Positions 8,901-20,745 of a DNA stretch of 64,000 nucleotides are shown here, piece after piece. Position numbers and translations under genes: made by a program. The stretch's first letter is position 1. Each line of letters begins with the position of its first letter. Below the pieces are notes generated by a model. It was given only the letters and a program-made list of their open reading frames with translations. It had not been told where the DNA came from and did not search any database. The stretch is from Tilletia caries (taxonomy: Eukaryota > Basidiomycota > Exobasidiomycetes > Tilletiales > Tilletiaceae): contig JALUTQ010000040.1 in NCBI GenBank assembly GCA_032718865.1, positions 930,001 to 994,000 of the forward strand. The letters are read 5' to 3'.

Positions 8901-11900
8901 ATCCCCACGGAGAATGGCTTCGCGCCCTCCATGTCCAATCAGATCCACACGAGTCACGATGATTCTTCCTGCTCTGCTCCTCGAGAGCCAAGTCTGATCC
9001 GGTCCGAAGACACCCTCCCGTCGGCTTCCATACGTGCGGGGACGTTGTTCTTGATGGATCGATCGGTATTCTCCACGCCGCGTCCGATCCGTCCCAACGA
9101 GGCCGTCCCTCCTCTGGCACAGCCGAAGCGGGCGTTCGGAAATGTGGTGGTACTACCGAAGCAACCTGCCACTGGCACGGGTCAAGGGTACCGGGCTCAC
9201 GTTCCTCTGACTGCCCACGTTCGTATCAACGACACGGACGGTCGGGCGCTTTCCACCCTCATGGACACCGGAGCTTCGCTGTCGTGCATCGACGCCTCGT
9301 TGCTCGAGAAAATGGGTGGCTCGGCGTCTGGCTCCCCGATGCACGTAAAGGGGATTGGCGACTCGATGACGCTTGTGTGGGCGACCCTACCCGTGTTCCT
9401 CCATGCAACGGATCCTCACGGCAAGCACGTTCACCTGGAGTTCGAACAGGACTTTCACATCCTGCCCGCGTTTCCTCCGGGACTCTGCCTTGGTCTCGAT
9501 TTCATCACCGCCTACGACGTCTCGATCTCTCCAACTCGTGGTCGAGGCCGGATCGACCGATACACGTTCCAAGTCCGCGAACGTGTCCCCGGTCCCTTCG
9601 CAGTGGAGGCCGAGCTCGTTTCCTCCTCGTCCATCTTGCTACCGCCAGGCTTTCAGACGTGGGTCTCCGTCAACGCTGCTTGTCTGGCCCCCGGTGTCGA
9701 CTACACCGTCGCGCCCCGTCTCTCCATCACGCCCGACGAGTCCGTCCGATTGACGGGTCCCGTTGGTCTCCTTCATCACGGGGCTGTCCGCCATATCTTG
9801 GTCGGCAATTACGGGTCGGCGCCATTCGAGCTGGAGAAAGGCACTGTGATCGCCGATGCCACCGCCGCGCGGATAAGCGACCGCATCTCCGACGATGGGG
9901 AGCTGTTCCATCTCGGCGCTCCGTCCCAACCCGATCCCTTCACCGTCCGATCTCCGGCTGTCCCTGAGCCAGACGAAGCTGGTCTTCCGCTCGACGTGTT
10001 CGACGTGTTCGACGAGATCGACTCTCCAGTCAACTCGTTGACACAGGACGCGGATACCACTCTCGTGGACGGCGCTTATCGGGTTGGAGTGGACGCCGTC
10101 GGGAACGCCCATGCATCCGTCGTGGAGTTGTTGCGAGCCCATTCGGCTGCTTTCGCCCTAGATGGCCGCCCGGGGCGAATTGAGGGCCACGATATGGACA
10201 TCCATCTCGAGCCCAACACCAATCTGCCACCGGAACCCCCTAGGCGCGCGAGCCCGGAGAAACGGGCAGCCATGGATGTGGCCATCGAACAGTTGTTGGA
10301 TTGGGATGTGATCGAGCCGTCACAAAGCCCGGTCTCCTTCCCCGTTGTGATGGTCAAACAGAACGGGAAGTGGAGGTTCTGCGTCGACTACCGCCAACTG
10401 AACTCCAGCACCGTGCCCGACCGATATCCTCTCCCGACGATCGACGCCATTTTTCAAACCCTCTGCGGAAAGAAATGGTTCAGTTCGTTAGACGCCATCC
10501 GCGGCTACCACCAACTCGGCGTGGCCCCCGACGACCGATGGAAAACGGCCTTCGTCTGCCACAGGGGACTCTACCAATACAAGCGAGTCCCCTTCGGGTT
10601 GCGAAATGCTCCGGCGGTTTTCCAAAGGATGATGGATAAGGTCCTCGGCAATCTCCGCTGGCAACAAGCGGTGGTATATATCGACGACTCCGTCATTGCG
10701 ACAGATGACCTCGATGAGCATCTTCGTGCGCTGGACACGCTACTGCGGAATGCTGAGGCCATCGGACTTCGATTCAGTCCGGCCAAATGCACGTTTGCGG
10801 TGCCCAGCCTCACCTTGCTCGGCCGGAAAGTGTCTGGGGCTGGCGTCGCCGTCTGGCAAGATCGAGCGAAGGCGGTCCAAACTCTGGCACGCCCTCATAC
10901 GCTGCAGGAGCTATACCACACTCTCGGCTTGTTTGGGTACTATCGTGCTTTTATTCCGAACTTCGCCGAGATCGCGGCTCCGCTTACAAGGCTACTCAAG
11001 GGCTGGCGATACGAATCTGCCGACGGCAACACCAGACTCGTGAACGCTGAGGGACGGGCGGTATCCGCGGCTAAGGTTCCGTTGTCTTGGGGCCCCGAAC
11101 AGCAGGCCAGTTTCGAGGCTCTACGGGCGGCCATCGCAAATCCACCCGTTCTCGCCCACCCCGATCCGTCCCGGCCCTACATCCTCTACACTGATGCGTC
11201 CAAGGGAGCTCTTGCGGCCATCCTTCATCAGGTGACGACCACGCCCGCCCCTGTCCCCATCGATCCCGTCGGTGCTCACCTGAACACGCTGTCCGTATCT
11301 CAATTGCCTTCGGGCATTGCACGCGATCGGTGGGCCATGTGGTTGTCCGAAGACAAGTTCTTCGCGCCGATCTTGCGTCGCGCCCAAGACCGGCCAACAT
11401 CCGATGACGAATGGGTGCTTCGGGACTCTGTCCTCGTCCGTCGCAGCGATGACCGGATCGCTCTCCCTGCCGCGGGCCTTTCCGTCGTTCTGCGACATGC
11501 TCACGATCAGGGCGGACACTTCGGGTTTTGGAAGACGTTCCTTGCTGTTCGAAAGCACTTCTGGCGTCCCCAGCTTTCCACCGCGGTTCGTGCTTGGGTC
11601 AAACACTGCGACTCATGCCGACGCACGAAGTCCTCCCCAAAGACCGGCATGTTGGACATTTCGACGGACCCGACGCTTCCCTTCGATCACATCTCGCTCG
11701 ACCTCATCTACGGGTTCCCACGATCAAGGGCGGGGAACGACGCCGCTCTGGTGATCCAGGACCTCTTTTCGCGCATGGTCATCCTCGAGCCTTGCGCAAA
11801 GGAGATCACCGCGGACGGAGTCGCTGCCATCGTGAGCAACCGCGTGCTCCGCTTCGGCTGGCGGCCTCGCCGTATCGTCTCGGACTCTGAAGCACGGGTC

Positions 11901-13159
11901 TCTGGTTCGGTCATGTCGGCCCTCTGCGAGTCTCTGGGCGCAATCAGCACGCCCTCCAGTCCGTACCATCAGCAAGCCAATAGCGTGGAACGCGTGGTAC
12001 AGACTGTCCACCGTGTCCTTCAAGTCATGGCCCCCGTCTTCTCCCTTCGGTCGAATTGGCGATCAACAGTAGCCCGTCGTCTGTCACCGGTCATCGGCCC
12101 TTCGACCTGATCTTCATCAGCCACCCGACCATAGTCCATGCCATCTTCGACTCCGAGGAACATCTCGGCGTGGGCTCCTTCGAGGAACGTCTGTCGGCGG
12201 CTCAAGATCGGCTGGACGAAGCTCGTCAACACATCGTCGCCGCTCGCGTTGAACAGAAGCGCAGATACGACTCACGGCGTGCTACTCCGGCTCTGGTGGC
12301 GCCGGGGATGTCCGCTTGGATTCGTCTCCGGGATCGTCCAGTTGCGGGCGCCGTTTCGGATCAGTTGGACGCTCGAAAGCTCGGGCCGTTCCCAGTTGAA
12401 GAAGTCCTGTCGGCCCATCGCGTTCGCCTCACTCTTCCTCCGCACCTAGGCATCGACCCGGTCTTCAACATCGAGCAGATCGATATCGACACGACTGCCG
12501 ACGACCCCTTCGTTGCCGACCGGACTGAGCTCCCTGTAGACCCCCGGGTTGAGGATACGGTGGACTCGGCAGGGCTTTCGGACTCGTTGACGATGGACGA
12601 AGCCGCGGAGGTGATCGGGGACGCTGATCCTGCCCTCCCACCGCGCGTTCGTCGTCACCCTGCTGCTCTTGGGGACTTCGTCTTGGGCACCGTCCGGTCC
12701 TCGGCAGCCGACGAACTCGACGATCTGCTTCGCGGCCCGCTTCCCCGGCCCCGTATCTTTCAGGATGGGAACGACCGGCTTCTCCTCACCGAACGTCCGG
12801 TCGCATTTCTTTCCCGGCTCACTTCCCCAGCGGAGTCCAAACTCGTGGCCGCTGAGCTGGAACTGGTCTGTTTCACGTGGGCCCATCGGAAGCTTGCGCA
12901 TCTACTCGAAGGGGCCTTCACGACCGTGATTACAGACCATTCTCCGATGGAGCGCATGCTTCGGTCGACGACCAACATTCCTTACGGGCCTACCATCACA
13001 CGTTGCCGCGCAGAGATCATGCCGCATCTGGCCAACCTTCGATTCCTGTATCGCCCCGGGGCCCGCCACACGAACGCAGACGCCCTTTCTCGCCTCCCAG
13101 TTGCAGACCAGGGACGGTCTGCTTCTGAGGGTGGGGATGTGCTGGCAACCAGATCCTGA
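8901..13159 (+). pseudogene. Outer element pol: protease, RT, RNase H part 1, integrase, RNase H part 2
   Basis: Pol is open from 8901 to 12110 and, after a frameshift, on to 13159. Domains in order: protease (LMDTGASLSCID, about 9258-9293); RT with YRQLNSSTVPDRYPLP, FGLRNAPAVFQRMMD and VYIDDSVIA (about 10,390-10,690). Next comes RNase H strand 1 (YTDASKGALAAIL, about 11,187-11,225). It is followed not by the rest of RNase H but by a linker and integrase H2C2 (HAHDQGGHF...HCDSCRRTK, about 11,497-11,630), with the DDE residues in SLDLIYG, SDSEARVSG and NSVERVVQT. After a GPY/F-like module (LGPFPVEEVL...FNIEQID) comes RNase H part 2 (12,765-13,110): PVAFLSRLTSP, AAELELVCF, VITDHSPM and NADALSRLP. 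A net loss of about 25 nt near 12,015-12,045 breaks the frame after the catalytic core. Confidence 0.85.
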
Positions 13160-13440
13160 GTATAACAGCTTCCTTAATCCTTCTCTGTGATTCCGTTCCG
13201 CTCCGATCCGATTCCCGATTTCTCTCAACACTTTTCCTCACTCAACACTTTTTCCGCTCACTGCTTCAGAATCGTTACGCAACGCTCCACTTTTTCCTTC
13301 CTCTTTTTCCTTCACTCGCCGCAGCGGCCTCACTCACTCGCACCTCATTTGTATTTAAGCCGCTGCGCCTCATTTCCTCCCTCGCTTAGAATTAATCCGT
13401 CCTTGCATTGTTCTACTTTTCTTCTGTCTGCTCTCGGCAA
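13138..13440 (+). repeat. 3' LTR of outer element (right end approximate)
   Basis: The sequence starts TGTGCTGG after the purine tract gaggGTGGGGA, exactly as in the inner element. It is otherwise CT-rich, with a TATTTAAG box near 13353 and a downstream ...CTCTCGGCAACG near 13440 that may be the end. Because the 5' LTR lies outside the window, the end and any target duplication cannot be verified. Coding sequence of the next gene on the minus strand becomes recognisable from about 13,450. Confidence 0.6.
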
Positions 13441-14853
13441 CGGGTAAGACTCTCTTTCCGAACCAAGTGTTCGCACAAGCTCGGCCCAGAAGTCGCGGTT
13501 CCAACGACCCTTGGTGTCCTTAATGTCGACTTTGAGAGCAAGGGCTCGCTGTCCGATGAAAGAGAAGGGGAGGGTAAGCAGACAATACAAGAGATGTAGA
13601 AGAACTATGAGTAAATGGCATGAGAATACTCACAAGCAAAGCCACCCGATAAATCAGACCCCAGGTGAGCTTGAGCTGAGAGCAGCTTAGAAGAACATCT
13701 TCAACAAAATCCTTCAGATTCATCTTGTCAATTCCTCTTCCTCCGCCAGCTGCGTCGTAGATCTGCTCAACATTATGTATGAAGATTGAAGATTGAAGTG
13801 AGATTGATCAGTCAGAACTCAGAATGTCTCGTAAGTTTCTTTGAGAAATGAGAGGGTCGTATCTCACCTTCTGCTTCCAAGCAAAGCGCATGCTATCCAT
13901 GCATGCCCTGATGACGCTGAGGACTGCATCATGGCCGTCGGCATTGTCGATGTCCATGAGCTGTCCTCCGTTCGTACCCAGCATCTCAGGTTTCTTCTCT
14001 GTCATACGCTGTCAGAAATGTTAAATAGGTTAGAGTGCAAGTAGGGAACGTTAGCCATGGCCCATGCGTGGGTGCTGAGATTCTCACGACGACAAGCTCC
14101 TCGATGGCGCGGCAGTGATGAGAGTAGCCGGGGCAGTTGGGGTTCCACCAGGCCTTCTTTACGGCTGCTTCGATATTGGCCTGTAAAAGTTAGAAGGGTA
14201 GAGACGCAGAGTGCTGAGTCAGAGATCTTCGTAATGGACAGCATCAAGTCGCTTGGATGAGCTTGAATCTCGAGTGACCTCCAAAACACTCACTCTCCCT
14301 TCCTCTCGAACTGTGTTGCTGACTTCCAACAGCGGGAGGAGTGTCGGCAACTTGCTGTTGATTACCTCCACCTCCTTCCGCAAGAGCTTCACCTCCTTCA
14401 GCAGCTCCACGATCATGTCTGTCGTGGACAAGGCCTGAGCACGCCCGTCCACTTCCATCTCGATGCGATCTTCGAGATGGCCATCCTGTGGACAGGTAGG
14501 CGGGCAAACAGAAGCTGTGTGAGTTCATCGACGAGTGTAGAAGGTGCGAGCTGAGTCACTGACGAGCCTCCTTTCATACTCACTTCAGCCTCGAAAGCAT
14601 CGACCATCATCTTTGCTGCCGTGTTCAAGCCATGAACAGCGGCATTCGAGAGCTTGTAGCGTTTGGCGGCGGGCAAGACGCTCGCGTGCTCGGCTTCGGC
14701 GCTAGTGAGGAGATCTGGGGCATCCGGGACGGGGGTGCGCATGCGGCGCCCCTGCTGGGTTACGCCATTCTCATCCGTATCCGTATCTTCGGGCGCGGGG
14801 GACAAGGTTATCACGGAGAAGGTCGTTCCGGAAGACCTGGTTGTTCGAGCCAT
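13345..14853 (-). pseudogene. Multi-exon gene of unknown function, 3' end abutting or cut by LTR
   Basis: The ATG at 14853 (MARTTRSSG) opens exon 1, which ends near 14583 at a GTGAGT. At least five more exons follow on the minus strand. Exon 2 carries a leucine-rich coiled-coil-like helix (VELLKEVKLLRKEVEVI). The next exon (about 14,180-14,085) has a WWNPNCPGYSHHC segment. Later exons lie at about 14,008-13,867, 13,763-13,640 and 13,545-13,345. Introns are 50-130 nt with clear GTGAG/CAG borders. The last exon runs into sequence that looks like the retrotransposon LTR, with the stop at 13345 inside it. The natural C terminus has probably been replaced by the insertion. I recognise no family. 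Its divergent start with the next gene (300 bp apart) might mean a two-gene mobile unit, but this is only inference. Confidence 0.5.
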
Positions 14854-15154
14854 TGCGGGGCTTCTGGCGGAGCAGCACGGTCGTTGGTGTTGCTGGGTTG
14901 GCGTTCCTGGGTGATCTGGTCACTGGTGAGTAGTAGTGTCAACTGGGTGGCGGTGTCGGGAGGCGGAGCTGCAGAAGAGGTGAAAACCGAGACTTGTGGC
15001 GCTGACAAAAGTGCACGTGTCGGCGCGCGTGACGCGTGTGCGTCGCGGCACGATGCTGTTTACTCCCTCTCTCCATCTGAGCTCAACAGTCTGTCCCTCT
15101 CGCCTTGCATCAGTCGGTGTCGGAACACAAAGCGCGATACTCGGACTCGAGCCG
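14854..15154. other. Short divergent intergenic region
   Basis: These 301 bp separate the two divergent starts (14853 minus, 15155 plus). They should hold both promoters. I see no clear TATA box, repeat or terminal inverted repeat. Confidence 0.4.
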
Positions 15155-18100
15155 ATGTCTGATCTACCGGAGGGTGAGTCACGCAGCGCTTGCTTGCTGC
15201 AGCCGGCAGGAGCTCCCAGGATTTGGGGGATTGGTGACAAGTGACGGAGCAAGCCATTGTCAGACAAGCACCAGCAGCTGATCTATTTCCTGATTCCCTC
15301 CTCTTGTGTACGCATTTAAAATTTGAGGAGCTTCCCGCCTCGTCCAAAGCTCGCTGCAAGATCTGTCCTGGTCCACGGGTTCTGAAAAGAAGCAAGGTCC
15401 TGGACCACGCTCCTTCCTCTGGTCACCAGCACCGTTTGCGACTCCCCCCTTGTGCTCTTCCCTCCACCAGTACCCGCCGGCAACTTCAAGATCTCGGCGC
15501 GGCAGTGTCTGCTGCAGAAGACGAAGGACCTCCGTGCGATGACGACGTGCAGCATGATCTCGACGGAGTCGAGTACTTCAGTCATTGGACGTTTGCGCCA
15601 GACGTCAACGAGCAGCATGCATCTGCCCCCAACATCGATGCAGCGCTGCCAACTGGCTATCGATCTACCTACGAAGGACTGCTGCATCAGCAGCCCTCGG
15701 AGGACGACATTCCTGCAGGCAACAACAGTCTTGGTCGAGATGTCCCAGAGGACGGGAACAATGAGAACAGTTCGGAAAGGGCAATCGATGCGTTCTTGCA
15801 GGCCTTTAAGCTGATCGGCCAATCTGACGTGCGAGACTGGGCACCATTTCCGGACAGAGAGGTATGTAGGTTTGTCAAGTGTGTCATGTGTATGATTGAT
15901 TATCGTCCTAGTCATCATCATTTTTCCACTAACTGCCCAAAACACAACTTCTCCTCATTTACAGACCTTCCTTGTGGCGGTCGCCTCGCTCAATCCACGT
16001 TCTCCCCTGAGCGTCTCTGAGATCAAGACGATGCTATCCTTCGCCCACGCGGTAGGAGGCGAACGAGTGCCAAGCTACGACACGTACTTGAAAGCACTGA
16101 AGTCTTTGCGTCAACTGTCCTCGGGTCTCGAGCAGCGTAAAGGATCGTCCGGAAATCTCTTTTACATCACACCTCTACACGACATCATCTCTCGTCAATT
16201 CTCCAACCTTCAGACGAGAGCAAAGCTCCACTTCCTCTCACGTCGCTGTGAGACAGTTTGCGAGCTGCGGGACGGCGAAGAATTCGGAAAGCAGCCTGGA
16301 CTCGGCAAGGCTCAACCTATGGTCACTCTGCGGGACGGCACAAGCGCTTATATTGGGGTTCCGATAGCTATCGTTGGTCAAGATAGGGCCATTCTTCCGC
16401 TGGAATGGTATGAGGGGCCCGCCCAAAATACCTTTGCTAGAGCCTATGAACTGACAGTCGATACTTCGTCCCGGAAGCTTACGTCCACCAGTCAAGTTTG
16501 CGATGTGGCTGTTGACACGCTCACAACTTCGTCCAGTTTTGCTCGGGGTATCCGCCATTACCGCCTCGGTGAGTTCGCTGGTATAATCCCACTCCCCATC
16601 GCTCTCCTCATTCCATCCTCAGGTTGTGGTTCAGTGTTGAGTCGTCGCTCCTTGATCTTTCGTATGAGTGGCCATGCTATCCGGTTCCACACACAGGGAC
16701 TGCTTGTTGATGACTTTTGCCTTTCGTACGCTCGGCAGCCACGGACCTTCCCGGCTATGAGTTCGTCAAGAGCCTCAGGAGGCGATTCCCGGGCAAGATG
16801 GTGTATTCCCTACCCATCATTACAGCGATCGATGATTGGGGCGGAGGAAAATCACGCAAGTGGGATCCTCACCATAGCCTCCTCCTCATGCTTGCTGGCC
16901 TCGACCGAAAAGAACTCGATAAAGAGCAGAGCATTCATTTGTTTGCCGCCTCGAACCACGCCAATCCCTCGGAGCTGATGGAAGCGTTTGTTGCGGAGCT
17001 GATGGAAGCGTTTGTTGCGGAGCTGAGGTGAGTGACTTGTACTCCCATCCGTCTCCCACTCGTCTACAGTCACTCGCTTTGCAACACTTCAGGGGTGCCA
17101 GTATAGCCTTCCGTCTGAAGTGGATCATCAGATCAGGCCTAAGCCTACACCTACACACTTTGAAGCTAAGGAAAGTGATCTAACTTCGTCCTTTTGCTCT
17201 CAGCCACGGTCCGCTCGACGTATGGGACTGCCAGTCTCAGAACAATGTCATAGTCGTCCCGTACCTTCTGGCTGTGTGCGCGGACAACCCCATGGCTGCA
17301 GAGTTGTCGGCATCTTCCGGTATGCAGGCCAATTTTCCCTGCCGCATCTGTTCCTGGGGAGGAAAATTCGTTGAAAAGGCAACAGAAGATGGGGTACGCC
17401 AAATGATTGAAGTGAGTCGAAGTTCTTGCCTCCCGTCACCCCTGACTCGCGCTAGGGTGGAACTCAACTTCGTCTGTTGAAACGTTTTGTTCTCTCCTCT
17501 TGTCTTCAGGGTGGCAGTCTGCGCTCTCCTGAAAAGACGGTCAAAGAATTAGGCAAACAGCTGCGATTGGCCTCCACGAATTGCACCGAGCAGACACTGC
17601 GTGAGCGCTGGACGAAGACTGGAGTGAAGGATCGTTCTACAACCGAGTGCTGCACCATATTGTTTCAGCTCCACCACGAGCTCTCAGGCAAAGAAACAAA
17701 GTCGCCTCACAACCGCAGCCAACCGCTCGATCCACTTGAGCTCGCCACTCGAATGAAATCAGAGCGGCGGAAGTTAAAGCAAGCACCCTGGAAGTCATCC
17801 CTACTTTCTCCTGACTGTGAGTAGACTAGTATCGACGATTGAGATTTGAGATGGATCTTAAGGTCAATTAATTTACAATGGGCTTATGCAGTACCACTCG
17901 CCTTCGACGTTCACGCCCAAACTCCCCCCGAATGTCTTCACACACTTACCCTCGGTCCTCTCAAGTATCTGGCAGCAATAACCGGTTCCACATTGAACGA
18001 TGATGCTCGCGATCATCTTCTGCTTGCCCTGGAGGACTGCGCCACCGAGGGCATCGACTGCGGCAAGACGTTTCGAGCCTCGTATCATCTGCAACATCTC

Positions 18101-19715
18101 AATTCACTGGTGGGACGGGAGCTTAAGGTGCTGAGCCAGGTGATGGTCGCGTCTATGGCTCCCTTGGTCAAGAAGGAACTGGTTTCTGTGGACCTACAGG
18201 AGGCGTGGTTACGTGCAGCGGAGCTGTCCAAGCTGTTGTGGGTGGACGAGATTCCCAGGAACGAATTTCAGGAATACACGGTGAGCAAGGTTGACATACA
18301 GATTTCAGAGTTCGATGAAATGTTTACACTTCAGATTCAATTGTACTGTCATAAGGACCGACTAGGACATGCCACGAGGGCGTTGATGGCTGCCGTTGCA
18401 AAGATAGCACCTAAGTCAATCGTCTCTCGACCGAAGTACCACCTCCTCACCCACGTCCCTGCAGCCATCAGGTCCTTCGGAGTGGCCGCTAACTTTGCCA
18501 CGGAGCGAACGGAACGGTTCGTCGCCGTGCAACGTACAGCGGTAGCCCACTCCAACCGCATGGCGAATTCGAGAGATGTGGCCCAGCGACTGCTGGACCA
18601 ACAGCTTTTGCGTCACCTGATGACGGGCGGATACCGCCTGAATCATCAGCAAGCAAGGGTCGAACAACCCTGCCACAGCATGGTAGAGATCATCTCTGAC
18701 CGCAAGAATCGAATCTTCCGGGAGAAATGGGGATTGACTAGCATGGATAACGTGATTGGTATGTTTCTTACAAGCTCCCAATAATAACAACCCCATAATT
18801 GGCGTGTTTCTGACAACATACTTTCCATCACAGCTCCCACTCTTTTTCAAGTCTCAGGGTCGTATTCATCACATTCGCTCGAAGGGAGAAGAAAACTGTG
18901 CTGTGGGTAACTTCGTCTACTACGATGGGATCCCGATGCGAGAGCCCAGGTGAGTAGATTCCCAGCTAGACGTCTCCATCATAACCCAGAACCGCTTTCC
19001 CCACTGACACATTGATCTGCCTTGACTCTTGTAGCTAGAGGTCGGGCGTATATCGGGATTCCGACTTTCCGATGAGGATGAATGCCTCGTCACGGTGGAA
19101 CGATACTCACTCCATGCCATCAATCCCAACTACGGCATGCGAAGCATTCGATCAACCGGCATCTCTATCACGGTGGCTACTGGCTGTCGACGTGAGTTCC
19201 GATCTGTCATGATTCATGTTGTGCTGGGACTTGTGAATTTGGCGCTTGGCAGAGAGAGAAATGGACATTAGTCCCTTCAAAATTGTTCTGATGTGCATAG
19301 TGCAACTATCCTCTGTTTCCCAACTCGGGCGATAATCCAGCTTCTCAACGCTCCTCACGATTGCGTGCACGCTCAATGCGGCGTGGATCATGAGGGTCAT
19401 GATGTCAGGCAAGAGCGGATTCTGACAGGCATCACCAGACCTGCGATCCGACACCGGCAACAGGGACGGCATCAACGGTATCTTCTCAACCACACGATGC
19501 TCTGCCACCCGCTTCCCTTGTTCAGGAGCCGAATCAGCCAGCAATTCAGCGTCTCCACCATCGACGACGTCACGACAGCGTTTCAGACCGGGATGGAGAA
19601 CCACGTTCAGCAGGAGCAAAAGAAACGACGGAAGCGCAATGATGGAGCTGCTTCAACATTCGACCAAACACAACATAAAGACGACGAATTCTCTGAGGAC
19701 AACGACGATGTATAG
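15155..19715 (+). CDS. Large multi-exon protein of a repetitive basidiomycete family, possibly transposase-derived; some frame breaks
   Basis: A 19-nt first exon (15155-15173, MSDLPE) can join phase-correctly to 15278. About ten more exons follow, to a stop near 19713. The N terminus has a C-x2-C...H-x4-H finger (CKICPGPRVLKRS...HAPSSGHQH). The core shows motifs I associate with a much-repeated family in basidiomycetes: VPSYDTYLKALKSL, TDLPGYEF, WDPHHSLLL, a CADNPMAAELSAS...FPCRIC block, YHLLTHVPAAIRSFG, FATERTERF and C-terminal LLNAPHDC. Two places do not read through. In-frame TGA TGA occurs near 16,700 although flanking frames match the family, and the exon joint near 18,955/19,035 is out of phase. 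The copy may therefore be decaying. A 24-nt in-frame duplication (MEAFVAEL twice) lies at about 16,975-17,022. Kinship to KDZ or CACTA-type transposases is a guess. Confidence 0.6.
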
Positions 19716-20745
19716 CAGCTCATAGCTGGGCCCTCGTTTGTAAAACAAATACCTTCAGCTTGGATATCCAGACCATTCTCCTTAACCCATCCCAGCTCAC
19801 GTCGTCTTTTTCATGCTTCACTCATCAATCACAGACCCCTTTCCTTCTGTTTTTTCTTCTGTCTTCTCCTCTTCCCCTTCTTTCTCCTCTTCTTCATGAC
19901 CTTCTTCCTCACCACCACCACCGCCAACCAGCCTCATAAGCGCACCATCTTCCTTCCTCCTCGCATCGACATCTCCCAAGGTGGGTATTTGCTCTAACCC
20001 TCCCGCTGCTGACTGTTTATCTTCGCTCTCCCCGGTCTGAAGCGCCTAGGATCTCCTCTTCCTCCGGTGAGCCTCTTTCCCTCCGAGAGTCCGAGCTGTC
20101 CCCTCGTCTGCTGATCTCCTCTCTTCTTCCCTCTCTTCCTTCCTCCCTATCATTCTTACTTTTTTGAAGCAGCTCATAAGCGACTTGGTACTTCCCTGGA
20201 TGCGCCGTGTCTTCTCTCCGAGTTCCGACGCGCCTCGGTCCTCGTCCTTCCCTCTTCATCCAAGACAGCGCTGGACAGCTGTCCAGCTGTCCCGTCCAGA
20301 TTGATCCCTTCCTCCCTTCTGATGCAGCTCCTGATACACATCCTTTTTCTTTGCCTTCCAGTCCTGATGCAGTTCATTCCCTCATCCCCTTCCCTCTGAG
20401 TTTCTGACCCGACTGACTTGCGATGCTGATTCTTTTCTCTCTCTCCTCTCATCTCCTCTCATTATTCCCCATCCCATCAGCTGTCTGTTGCCTGTGGCCC
20501 CTTTCCTCCATTTTTTCCTCCATTCCGCCCACCCTTTAGGGTGAGTTCGCGGAATCACGTCTTAGCTCGTGGACACCCCCCGCCCTCGCTCTTCGAATCC
20601 GCACTCGAAGGCCTCGAAGGCCGAGCTGCTGAGATGCTTCAGGCTTGGGAATCGTCTGTATATTATCATCCCTTCCTCTCGTAATACAGTAGCATTCAAT
20701 ATTCAATCACTGAGATGATATTGATTCTGTGTGTCCGAAGATCCC
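19716..20745. other. Gene-free CT-rich stretch
   Basis: About 1 kb downstream of the repetitive-family gene. It is pyrimidine-rich (runs of cttcttcctc, tcctcctc) with no coding frame that shows motifs or splice structure. I see no tRNA or element ends. Confidence 0.5.

Larger units (their letters stand above)
1..13440 (+). mobile_element. Outer Ty3/gypsy-type LTR retrotransposon, 5' end missing, split by an insertion
   Basis: This element runs from its leader (window start) through gag (110-279 continued at 7404-8832), pol (8901-13159) and into a 3' LTR that starts at 13138. Pol order is protease, reverse transcriptase, first strand of RNase H, H2C2 zinc-binding and DDE integrase, GPY/F-like module, then the remainder of RNase H. 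The RT-before-integrase order and the YIDD box place it in the Ty3/gypsy group. It was cut in gag by the inner element (280-7398). It also has a net loss of about 25 nt in integrase near 12,015-12,045 that shifts the frame, so this copy is dead. The right boundary at about 13,440 is an estimate, because the matching 5' LTR is not in the window. Confidence 0.85.

Noticed and set aside
12765..13110. Reading the C-terminal RNase H as a complete second (archaeal-type) RNase H
   Set aside because: It lacks the first strand with the leading catalytic Asp, while that strand is found alone after RT; a split single domain fits better, though a degenerate second copy is not fully excluded.
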